Below, one piece after another: positions 33,617 through 41,454 of a DNA stretch of 64,000 bases (position 1 is its first letter; every line of letters begins with the position of its first letter). Below the pieces are notes generated by a model. That model saw only the letters and a list, made by a program, of their open reading frames with translations. It did no database searches and was not told the origin of the DNA. Source of the DNA: UBA1672 sp050633325 (GTDB lineage: Bacteria > Pseudomonadota > Alphaproteobacteria > Micavibrionales > Micavibrionaceae); contig JBOEGH010000008.1 of assembly GCA_050633325.1 (NCBI GenBank), forward strand, positions 62,001-126,000. The letters are read 5' to 3'. A program made the translations under genes and the position numbers.

Positions 33617-34625
33617 CTAATAAATCCTCGCGCTCAGTGAGATAGGCTCGCACCATACGACCTCTATCTGATAGTAAAATTACAGGTGTATCTTCTAATG
33701 CATAAATTCTGGTTCCATCTGCTGATGTTACAGAACTATCCCAACCAGGGGAAAGAAGAGTAAGTGGCGTCCTTACATATGTAAGACCGTTATAAATATA
33801 TGCTGTTGTGCGACCATCAACACCAGATACGTCAAGTATTTCTGCGTCTCGTGGCACGACCCCACCAAGCGCAATAGACATATCAGGGTCACCTGAAGTT
33901 AATGTAACACCATTGTCAATGATAGGGGTAGTAGCGCTAGGGCCGGCTTTAGGAAGCACAGCGTCAAATCTGTAGTGAACTAGATCTCTGTTAGTTTCAA
34001 ATGTCAGAATAACCGGAGCATTTAGGCCCATCAATCTCATGGAGATATTACCGTGAGCAAATGGCGTTTCAGGAGACACCCTTATTATGTGTGTAGTTTT
34101 ATCAACCACTGACTCTTGTATCTTAAATTCACCAACCCAACTCATATCTTCAATTGGCCATGGTTGCCCGGATGAATCCAGCATACTGATTGTAGTAACG
34201 TATCCATGAGACATTTTCACAACTAGAGGCGCAACGCCAGGATCAAGGGATATGTTTTGAACTGTTAACTCAGGTCTAGGGTATGGGTGAACAGGTACTT
34301 GAGCAGATTCAACAGTGCGGTCAAAATGCTCCAATAAAGTTCTGATTTCTCCAGGACGAAGAGGTAGCAGAGTCTTTAACGCTTGATCAAAAGCTTCATT
34401 TCTAAAACTTTCTTCGATGTCTTCTGTGGCATCTTCTCCACCAAGATCATCATCAAGATTGAAGACATTGTCGACTGTTTTTTCTTCTTCAATATCAAAA
34501 TCTTGAGACCATGCAACACCGCCAAGAGCAGTAGAGCAAGCGAGAATTAAACTAAACCCTAATATCTTCATATCGAGACTCGCATGTAGTTTATATGGAA
34601 ATTTTCTATAGATCATGAACTTCAT
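33609..34625 (-). CDS. icmK: T4BSS outer-membrane core protein DotH/IcmK
   Basis: The protein has 338 residues from the ATG at 34625, which has GGGGT at a good distance; an internal ATG at 34571 (MKILGFSLILACSTALGGVA) would give a shorter, more classical signal peptide ending near AWSQ. DotH features are LLPLRPGEIRTLLEHFDRTVESAQVPVHPYPRP (shown here in part of residues 85-120), then LDSSGQPWPIEDMSW and a C-terminal beta-rich domain with VYNGLTYVRTPL-like strands. DotH forms, with DotC and DotD, the outer-membrane ring that anchors DotG. Position between dotI and dotG is as in Legionella. Confidence 0.92.
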   Translation of the reverse strand: MKFMIYRKFPYKLHASLDMKILGFSLILACSTALGGVAWSQDFDIEEEKTVDNVFNLDDDLGGEDATEDIEESFRNEAFDQALKTLLPLRPGEIRTLLEHFDRTVESAQVPVHPYPRPELTVQNISLDPGVAPLVVKMSHGYVTTISMLDSSGQPWPIEDMSWVGEFKIQESVVDKTTHIIRVSPETPFAHGNISMRLMGLNAPVILTFETNRDLVHYRFDAVLPKAGPSATTPIIDNGVTLTSGDPDMSIALGGVVPRDAEILDVSGVDGRTTAYIYNGLTYVRTPLTLLSPGWDSSVTSADGTRIYALEDTPVILLSDRGRMVRAYLTEREDLLDE

Positions 34626-34725
34626 TTACCCCAGATACTCTAAAAATAACTTGTAAACGATACATTGGATTTTTGTAATTGTCACGCATTATCAACATAA
34701 TAGCAAAAAAAACTCCCCTAAGTGA

Positions 34726-35418
34726 CTACCTTGCTGCTGCGATCCATTGCTCTATCCCAACACCATTGGGGCTTTCAAGTCTTGGTACTCGAACAACCAC
34801 TACCGTTACTAGCAGTCCTGTATTGGATGTTTTTGCTCCTGACATGTAGGTTAATATCAGTGGAATTTGCACAACCCATTGATACCTTCCCGCAACAAGA
34901 CCCTCTGATTTTAGGACCGGAGCACCTCTTGGTGCTGCTGTGATGATTTGCTGGTTAACCTCAACCATTTCGATGATTCTTGATTTTTGTAGGGCTTGCG
35001 TAAAGCTCTCCCATCCCCTTTTGGTGAAATTACGCGAAGATTCTTGCAGACGCCTTCTGTAGTCACTGAATCCGAAGGTCATAACTTCGGTTGTGCTTTG
35101 TGCAACCCATGACATAAGTGATGGTGCGCTCAGGTTAGGTTGGCTTAGGGGAACCATAGGTATTAGGCGGCCGTCCTCAGTTGTTGCAAAGTAGAAGTGC
35201 TTTGGTTGATGGATCTTTATTACATAGTACATTGCACCTATAAGTCCCAGTATAACTATGCTTTGTATCAGTGTCATTTTCAGGAGGCTTCTGTAACCAT
35301 CTCTATAAAATTCATTTCTGATCACAACCGAGCCCAGGCCTGATGTGTCGCCTGCTGCTGTGTTACTTGCTGCTGTGTCTGCTGTTGCGCCGTCTTGCTT
35401 TTTAAGTTTTTTTAGCAT
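34726..35418 (-). CDS. icmL: T4BSS inner-membrane protein DotI/IcmL
   Basis: The protein has 230 residues. An Ala/Thr-rich cytoplasmic tail is followed by EFYRDGYRSLLKMTLIQSIV, running into the single membrane helix, then a periplasmic domain with KHFYFATTEDGRLIPMVPLS and SYMSWVAQ-like helix (here LMSWVAQSTTEVMTFGFSDY). The C-terminus RYQWVVQIPLILTYMSG is typical. DotI resembles VirB8 in fold and forms an inner-membrane ring with DotJ. It is the first gene of the minus-strand icmLKEGCDJB-type operon. The 262-bp gap upstream is shared with the divergent paralogue array. Confidence 0.93.
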   Translation of the reverse strand: MLKKLKKQDGATADTAASNTAAGDTSGLGSVVIRNEFYRDGYRSLLKMTLIQSIVILGLIGAMYYVIKIHQPKHFYFATTEDGRLIPMVPLSQPNLSAPSLMSWVAQSTTEVMTFGFSDYRRRLQESSRNFTKRGWESFTQALQKSRIIEMVEVNQQIITAAPRGAPVLKSEGLVAGRYQWVVQIPLILTYMSGAKTSNTGLLVTVVVVRVPRLESPNGVGIEQWIAAAR

Positions 35419-35680
35419 TAGAAACCTTCTCGAATTTTATAACTTGCTGTATTGTGCAATTTTCACACTGTATTCTGTAACAAAAAAAAGTAATATACAA
35501 TATTACAATAAAATTTTCTTAATTTTCATGAATATTTAAGTGCGTTCTTTGTCCTGCTTGTGCTATTGTTATTCATTGTTAATATGTTATGTGTTGTTAA
35601 TTGTTGTGAAAATAATTGAAAAGCATAGTAAAATGATGCAGCATAAAGTGACTTGTGAATTTGATCGGTGTTTTTTGAAG

Positions 35681-37192
35681 ATGAGAAATATGTGTAGCAG
35701 GATAGGTAATTCATCGGAATTTATTTTTCGTCGTGCGCTTCTTGTTGCTTTTTTAACTTTTGCTTTTTCCAGTATTATTTTTGTTCCTAATGTCGCATAT
35801 GCAATATGTTGTACTGAATGTGCATCATCTGACTGTGATGCTGCCACCGATTTCATAGATGATGCGCATGAAGATATTATTGATCGTGTTACCTCTGAAT
35901 TTGATTATGATCTTGACGAATTTGAGGAGTGGCTAATCGAAGTCATGTTTAAAACTCAGTTCTTGCCTGCTATGGCCGATATGGCTACGCAGATGAGCGC
36001 GGTTGCTATGCAATATACGCAAGCGATAGGCATGTTCCTGGATGCGCAAAACCAAATGGATACACAAAGGGTTTTTCGTAAGCTCCAGTTTGAGGCACAT
36101 AGGGATTACAAGCCAAGTCAGGATTATTGCTGGTTTGGAACTAATGTAAGAAGTTTGGTCGCAACAGAAAATCTTGCACAATATAACAGTCTGGCTTTGT
36201 CGCAAATGGCAATGGCGCGCCAAATGGGTAGTGCTAACGTTGCAGGATCAGTGGATGCTGATGGAGATTATAAGGCGAGATGGGAGCAATTTGTAAGGAC
36301 TTATTGTGATCCTCGTGATAATAACAGGCAGTCTGCCGGTACAGGTCTTGATCTTGCTTGTGATCGTAACGGTATTGCTTCCGGTACTGATGCAGGTGCT
36401 GAGGACAGGCAGCGTATGAATCGCGATGTGGATTATACACGCCTTATTGAAGAGCCGAGAACCCTTAATATCGATATGGTCGACACTACGTTAGACGTTA
36501 CTGCAGAGCCTTTGGATACTTTGATTACGGCAACTATTGAAGAGCCTAGAGATGAAGAAGATGTAATTGCTTTGTCTAAAAACCTTTATGGTCACAGAGT
36601 TCTGTCCAGAGAGTTGTCTCGTGTGGTTATGAAAAGCAGTAGTGCAAAGAAGTTGTACCTTGCGCTACGTAGTGTGGCTGCAAAAAGAAGTGTTGCTCAA
36701 TCTAGCTTTAATGCAATTGTTGGTTTGAAGTCTTCCGGTACGTCCCATGAAAAGATGGCTCCTAGTGAAACATTTGCACACCCCGCTGTTGGGGTTGGAT
36801 TGCCTGCTACTGTTGGTGCTGGTTTGCTGGCAACTAAGCATTCCGGTCGTTTTATGGCCGCTATTGTGCAAGAATTATTGCCTGCTGAGCCTGCCGGTGT
36901 TGGTGGTAATATTTTTGATCTTATTGGTTATAGCCCAAGCTATTATTCGCAGTTGGAGTTTCTAACAAAAAGAATTTATCAGAATCCTGATTTTTATGCC
37001 AACCTTTACGATACGCCAGCGAACGTATCGCGTAAAAAGGTTGCTATGCGTGCGATAGAGCTGATGATTGACCGTGCTATTTACGAAAGCCAGTTGCGCC
37101 GTGAAATGAATGTGTCCGTATTATTATCTAGTAAACTAAGAGAGACCCATAGAGCTGCGAATGAGGGATTGGCGACGTCTGTAGGTGATTAG
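35681..37192 (+). CDS. Secreted T4BSS-locus paralogue 1, unknown family
   Basis: The frame is open from a GTG at 35540, but ATG 35681 (or 35690, with GAAG upstream) gives a proper N-terminus with a signal peptide (FRRALLVAFLTFAFSS, cleavage near AYAI). The product is about 503 residues. After an acidic Cys-rich stretch come the family blocks: AIGMFLDAQNQMDTQR, DYKPSQDYCWFGT, YCDPRDN, then acidic IEEPRDEEDVIALSKNLYG and the C-terminal NPDFYANLYDTPANVSRK. All four other plus-strand genes up to 43299 share these. No known family recognised. It is first in the array, divergent from dotI, suggesting a periplasmic or exported part tied to the T4BSS. Confidence 0.8.
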   Translation: MRNMCSRIGNSSEFIFRRALLVAFLTFAFSSIIFVPNVAYAICCTECASSDCDAATDFIDDAHEDIIDRVTSEFDYDLDEFEEWLIEVMFKTQFLPAMADMATQMSAVAMQYTQAIGMFLDAQNQMDTQRVFRKLQFEAHRDYKPSQDYCWFGTNVRSLVATENLAQYNSLALSQMAMARQMGSANVAGSVDADGDYKARWEQFVRTYCDPRDNNRQSAGTGLDLACDRNGIASGTDAGAEDRQRMNRDVDYTRLIEEPRTLNIDMVDTTLDVTAEPLDTLITATIEEPRDEEDVIALSKNLYGHRVLSRELSRVVMKSSSAKKLYLALRSVAAKRSVAQSSFNAIVGLKSSGTSHEKMAPSETFAHPAVGVGLPATVGAGLLATKHSGRFMAAIVQELLPAEPAGVGGNIFDLIGYSPSYYSQLEFLTKRIYQNPDFYANLYDTPANVSRKKVAMRAIELMIDRAIYESQLRREMNVSVLLSSKLRETHRAANEGLATSVGD

Positions 37193-37206
37193 TAGTTTTA
37201 AGGAAT

Positions 37207-38655
37207 GTGAGAGAAAACTTGTCTTTAATTGATGTTTTGAAAAAGAGAATTAAATTGCCATTTGCTGAGATGCGAATTCGTAGACGTTTTCGTAACGCGC
37301 TCGTATTGGTACTTTTGGTTTCTGCTCTTTCCGGCTCTGTTTTGACGTATAAGCAAAAAGAAGCAGAAGCTTTTAGTATCTGTTTACCGTGCGTTTTTTG
37401 TCCTGCTTCTGACCCCATTATCGCTGCTATAGTTCTTGCAATTATGGAAGATGCAATATGGCAGGGTCTTATTGAGGACATAATAGAGCGTCACATGAAC
37501 CAAGAGCAGAACTTTATAGTTAGAGACTTTTTTGAGGATTTCTGGCTTAAGGGGCTTGCGGAATTAACCAGTTTTTTAACGTCATTCGGCATGTTTCAGG
37601 TAGAGATAGTTGGTACGTTTTTTGATGCTAAAAACCAATTGGAAACGCGACGTTTGTTTTTTGAGTTGCAAGCAGAGGCCCATACAGATTACCACCCAAG
37701 CGAAAGCTTTTGTTACTTTGGTACAGGTGCGCGTAGCCTAGCATCAAGCGATAGTCGTATGAACTTGAATATGCTTGCAATGTCAGAGAGATCACTAAAC
37801 AGGCAATTGGGGCATATGCACTCGGCTTCTTCGGGAAGTGTTGATGATGATAAAAACTCCAGATGGGCAAAATTTGTTAATACTTATTGTGATCCTCGTG
37901 ATAACTCTTGGTCTGGCACAGGTACAGGTTTGGACCATGCCTGTGATAGAGATGGATTGGGCGGAAGTGCCGCCACCGGTGCAACTGATAGGTCTCGTAT
38001 TAACCGTGATGTCGACTATACTCGATTGTTAGGAGAATCTAGAACGCTTGATGTTGATTTTTCTAATGATAACATTACGGATGATGAAGAAGATGTGATG
38101 TCTATGGCATCAAATATATATGGTAATAATGTTCCTGAGCGTGCCTTTTCAAAAAGTACTATTTCAACACCAGCAGCAAAGAAGCTATATATGGATTTAA
38201 GAAGTGTTGTTGCGAAAAGGAATGTTGCTGAGGCTAGCTTTAATGCGATAGTTGCAATGAAGTCTGCGGGAACTAATGGTGATGCTGCTGCTCCAGAGCA
38301 CCCTGATGTTGGTTTATTTATGGCATCTATAGTTAAAGACCTTATGCCCATTGGAACACCGGATGATGAAATATTAGAAATATTAGGGGAAAATCCAAGT
38401 TATTATGCGCAATTAGAGGTCTTGAGTAAGAAGATTTACCAAAATCCTGATTTTTTCGCTAATCTTTATGATACCCCTGCTAATGTTAAGCGTAAGTCTG
38501 TTGCTATGAAGGCTATTGGTCTTATGCTGGACAGGGCATTATATGAGAGTGAGATTAGGCAAGAGATGATTTTGTCGGTTATGCTTTCAAGTAAACTTAA
38601 TAATAATTTAGGCGCGATTAATCGTGACTTAACAAAAGGTAAGAGGAAGAAGTAA
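37207..38655 (+). CDS. Secreted T4BSS-locus paralogue 2, unknown family
   Basis: The protein has 482 residues from GTG 37207, with AAGGA just upstream. The N-terminus is basic (RIRRRFRNALVLVLLVSALS) then hydrophobic, a signal peptide or anchor, followed by CLPCVFCP. Family blocks: GTFFDAKNQLETRRLFFELQ, DYHPSESFCYFGTGARSLAS, YCDPRDNSWSGTGTGLDHAC, INRDVDYTRLLGE, DDEEDVMSMASNIYG and NPSYYAQLEVLSKKIYQNPD. It is closest to paralogue 1: both have the longer Cys-to-Cys loop GTGLD-ACDR. It starts 14 bp after paralogue 1. Function unknown. Confidence 0.8.
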   Translation: MRENLSLIDVLKKRIKLPFAEMRIRRRFRNALVLVLLVSALSGSVLTYKQKEAEAFSICLPCVFCPASDPIIAAIVLAIMEDAIWQGLIEDIIERHMNQEQNFIVRDFFEDFWLKGLAELTSFLTSFGMFQVEIVGTFFDAKNQLETRRLFFELQAEAHTDYHPSESFCYFGTGARSLASSDSRMNLNMLAMSERSLNRQLGHMHSASSGSVDDDKNSRWAKFVNTYCDPRDNSWSGTGTGLDHACDRDGLGGSAATGATDRSRINRDVDYTRLLGESRTLDVDFSNDNITDDEEDVMSMASNIYGNNVPERAFSKSTISTPAAKKLYMDLRSVVAKRNVAEASFNAIVAMKSAGTNGDAAAPEHPDVGLFMASIVKDLMPIGTPDDEILEILGENPSYYAQLEVLSKKIYQNPDFFANLYDTPANVKRKSVAMKAIGLMLDRALYESEIRQEMILSVMLSSKLNNNLGAINRDLTKGKRKK

Positions 38656-38664
38656 GGTTTGTTT

Positions 38665-40080
38665 ATGAATTCCGATATATTGGATATGTGCGTACAAATA
38701 CGCCGTGGTATGGTTAAGCTGATCGTTTCTTTAATGTTCTGCGTGACTTTATTCGGTTTTTCAGCACCAAGTCATGCCTTTTGTTTCTTATGTAACGTTG
38801 CAATACGCGGTATTGACAGCTCTACTTGGAAAGAGGCAGAAGATGAGTTCGACGAAAAAGTAGAAGAAGAATTCATCGAGCTGGAAGAATTCATTGTTCA
38901 TGAAATGTGGGAGCAAAGCATACTTCCTGCCATGATGTTAGCAGCTGAGCAGTTTACAGCAGTTGCCTTGCAACAGGCTATGGCAATAGGAATGTTTATT
39001 GACGCCGAAAGTCAGATGAATGCGCAAAGACTTTTACAAGAGATACGTGCGCAGGTTCATAAAGATTATCAACCAAGTTTGGGTATGTGTAAGTTTGGTT
39101 CTGTGATGAAAGGCATTGCAACGACGGAAAGACGTGGTGAAGTAACTGCTGTTATTCTGGCTCAACGCTCGCTAGACAGACAGTTAGGTCAACAAGATAC
39201 TTCTGGTACTTACGGAAATGATTTGGATCACGATGTGCGTATCACTCACTTTAAAAGTCTTTTTTGTGATGAGCATGACCGAGGAAATGCTTTGGCAAGT
39301 GCGTGTTCTGATCTTGCCTGGACCAATACTAGCTTTGATGAAGATGCCCGCCTTAGAATGAATAAGGATATTGACTTCTTCTCTTTGGTGGAATCCCCAT
39401 GGACATTGAATATAGATTTTACTAATGAAGAAATTATTGATGATACTGCAACTTTGAATCCGCAAATTCATAATGAAGATGAAGAGCATATCTTGGCCAT
39501 GGCCAGCAATTTATATGCGTATACGACGTTCCCCAGAGTGCCTGCACGCTTGCTTACTAATAAAGTAGATAAAGAGCTCACTTCCATGCAAAAGTCATAT
39601 ATGGACATGCGTTCTATCGTTGCAAAAAGAAGTGTTGCAGAAAATAGCTTTTATGCAATCTCATCTATGAAAGCAGAAGGACACAGGTTAGAACCGCCAC
39701 CTGGTGCACCTGCAGGTGGCCCTGATACTTTACCTATGAGTTCTAGAACACATATGGAGGCTATTTTGAGAGAGTTGGGTGTTTCTTCGACAGAGGCTTT
39801 GGATTTGTTGGGTGACAACCCCAGTTATTATGCTCAAATGGAAATATTGACGAAGAAGCTATATCAAAATCCTGATTTTTATACGAATTTATATGATAAG
39901 CCTGCAAATGTTGAAAGAAAAGCCGTAGCTTTGCAAGCTATTAAGTTAATGCAAAAATTTGATGTTTTGAAAAGTTCCCTTCGCAGCGAGGCTTCGACTT
40001 CTATTCTTTTAGAGTTGGCAATTATGGATCTGCAAAGGGAAGTAGAAGATCAAATTCAAACTGTTAGTGTAGGTGATTAA
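38665..40080 (+). CDS. Secreted T4BSS-locus paralogue 3, unknown family
   Basis: A TTG at 38659 is open, but ATG 38665 with AAGG 7 bases upstream is preferred, giving 471 residues. The signal peptide is MVKLIVSLMFCVTLFGFSAP, cleaved near SHAF. Then come a very acidic helix (EDEFDEKVEEEFIELEEF), AIGMFIDAESQMNAQR, DYQPSLGMCKFGS, FCDEHDR, MNKDIDFFSLVE, EDEEHILAMASNLY, and NPSYYAQMEILTKKLYQNPD. The Cys positions of paralogues 1 and 2 are kept, but the loop between the second and third is shorter. Its stop overlaps the start of paralogue 4. Function unknown. Confidence 0.8.
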   Translation: MNSDILDMCVQIRRGMVKLIVSLMFCVTLFGFSAPSHAFCFLCNVAIRGIDSSTWKEAEDEFDEKVEEEFIELEEFIVHEMWEQSILPAMMLAAEQFTAVALQQAMAIGMFIDAESQMNAQRLLQEIRAQVHKDYQPSLGMCKFGSVMKGIATTERRGEVTAVILAQRSLDRQLGQQDTSGTYGNDLDHDVRITHFKSLFCDEHDRGNALASACSDLAWTNTSFDEDARLRMNKDIDFFSLVESPWTLNIDFTNEEIIDDTATLNPQIHNEDEEHILAMASNLYAYTTFPRVPARLLTNKVDKELTSMQKSYMDMRSIVAKRSVAENSFYAISSMKAEGHRLEPPPGAPAGGPDTLPMSSRTHMEAILRELGVSSTEALDLLGDNPSYYAQMEILTKKLYQNPDFYTNLYDKPANVERKAVALQAIKLMQKFDVLKSSLRSEASTSILLELAIMDLQREVEDQIQTVSVGD

Positions 40081-41434
40081 TAAGGTGAAAAGGTTTTTTA
40101 AAAAATATATAGGTACGAAAATAGCAGTTTGCGCAGTAATAGCCGCATTGTTTTTTTCTTCTATGCTTTTGACTTCACCACCAAAAGAGGCTGAGGCATT
40201 TTCACCATATTGTTGTTGTGGTGGGTGTAACTGTTTTAATGAAACCTTGAACGCTGACGTTTCTGGTTGGATCAATGACATGATCCAGATAAACATTCAT
40301 TTATTTATTGAATTACAGCTTATGCATCAATTGATTTGGTTCGATATGACATACTGGCAGCAATATATGCTACCGGCATTCATACAAATGGGAAATCAGT
40401 TGGGCGGTGTTGGTACTCAGCAAGTTATGATGATTGGTATGTTTATTGACGCGAAAGAGCAAATGGAAACTCAGCGTTTAATGCAAGAGCTGCATGCGCA
40501 AACAAACAAAGATTATCAACCAAGCATCGGAATGTGTGAATTTGGTACTCGTGTTAAGAGTCTTGCATCATCAGAACGTATTGGTGAAATGAATGCTTTA
40601 ATATTGAGTGAGAGGTCTCTTGATCGCTTTCTAAGTAATAAGAGCACGGGTGCGTCTAGCGGATCAAAAGGCGATATTACTGTTCGTCTTGATGCTTTTC
40701 AGAATAAATATTGTGATTCTTTTGATAATAATGACAGCTTGAGCTTTATTTGTCCTGCTATTGCTTCTACCAGCAGTGCTACTGTTCCAGATACACAAAA
40801 AATGCGTTTTAATAAAGACATCGATTTCCAAAGAACATTTAGTGACCCTTGGACAATTGAAGTTGATATGACAACAGGTGGTGCGTCATCAGAACTAGAA
40901 GAAGAGATATTTGCACTGTCAAATAACTTATATGGTTTCGACAGCTTTAATACGATTGATTACGATGCAATGCAAAATAAAAACAGGGTAAGTGATGTTC
41001 AAAAAGCTTACTTGGATATGCGTTCCGCAGTGGCAAAGTCTAAGGTAGCGGAAAACAGCTTTAACGCGATTATTGCTATGAAATCAGAAGGTACGGTAGG
41101 ATCAAGAGAGTTTATTGTTTCATATCTTAGAGAGCTTGGTATGCCACCTGCAGATATTGATGCATTTGTTGGTGAAAACCCTAGTTATCATGCGCAAATG
41201 GAAGTTTTAACAAAAAAGGCTTATCAATCGCCTTTATTCTATACAAATCTATATGACAAGCCTGCAAATGTTGAGCGTAAAGGCGTTGCTATGCAAGCGA
41301 TTGGTCTTATGCAGAAATTTGATTTGTTAAAGAGTAATCTACGTACAGAGGCATCTTTGTCTGTATTATTGGAGTTATCGGTCGAGCAATTGCAGAAAAA
41401 AGTCGAAGATAACATCCGCGAAGAAAGTGATTAG
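40073..41434 (+). CDS. Secreted T4BSS-locus paralogue 4, unknown family
   Basis: The protein has 453 residues from GTG 40073, overlapping the previous stop by 8 bp; a GTG at 40085 is an alternative. The N-terminus FFKKYIGTKIAVCAVIAALF is a signal or anchor, then a Cys cluster YCCCGGCNCF unique to this copy. Family blocks: MIGMFIDAKEQMETQRLMQE, DYQPSIGMCEFGT, KYCDSFDN, FNKDIDFQR, LEEEIFALSNNLYG, NPSYHAQMEVLTKKAYQ and NLYDKPANVERKGVAMQAIG. It is closest to paralogue 3 in its C-terminus. The CCCGGCNC cluster could bind a metal or form disulfides. Function unknown. Confidence 0.8.
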   Translation: MINKVKRFFKKYIGTKIAVCAVIAALFFSSMLLTSPPKEAEAFSPYCCCGGCNCFNETLNADVSGWINDMIQINIHLFIELQLMHQLIWFDMTYWQQYMLPAFIQMGNQLGGVGTQQVMMIGMFIDAKEQMETQRLMQELHAQTNKDYQPSIGMCEFGTRVKSLASSERIGEMNALILSERSLDRFLSNKSTGASSGSKGDITVRLDAFQNKYCDSFDNNDSLSFICPAIASTSSATVPDTQKMRFNKDIDFQRTFSDPWTIEVDMTTGGASSELEEEIFALSNNLYGFDSFNTIDYDAMQNKNRVSDVQKAYLDMRSAVAKSKVAENSFNAIIAMKSEGTVGSREFIVSYLRELGMPPADIDAFVGENPSYHAQMEVLTKKAYQSPLFYTNLYDKPANVERKGVAMQAIGLMQKFDLLKSNLRTEASLSVLLELSVEQLQKKVEDNIREESD

Positions 41435-41454
41435 GCAGGGAAAAGGTATTTATA

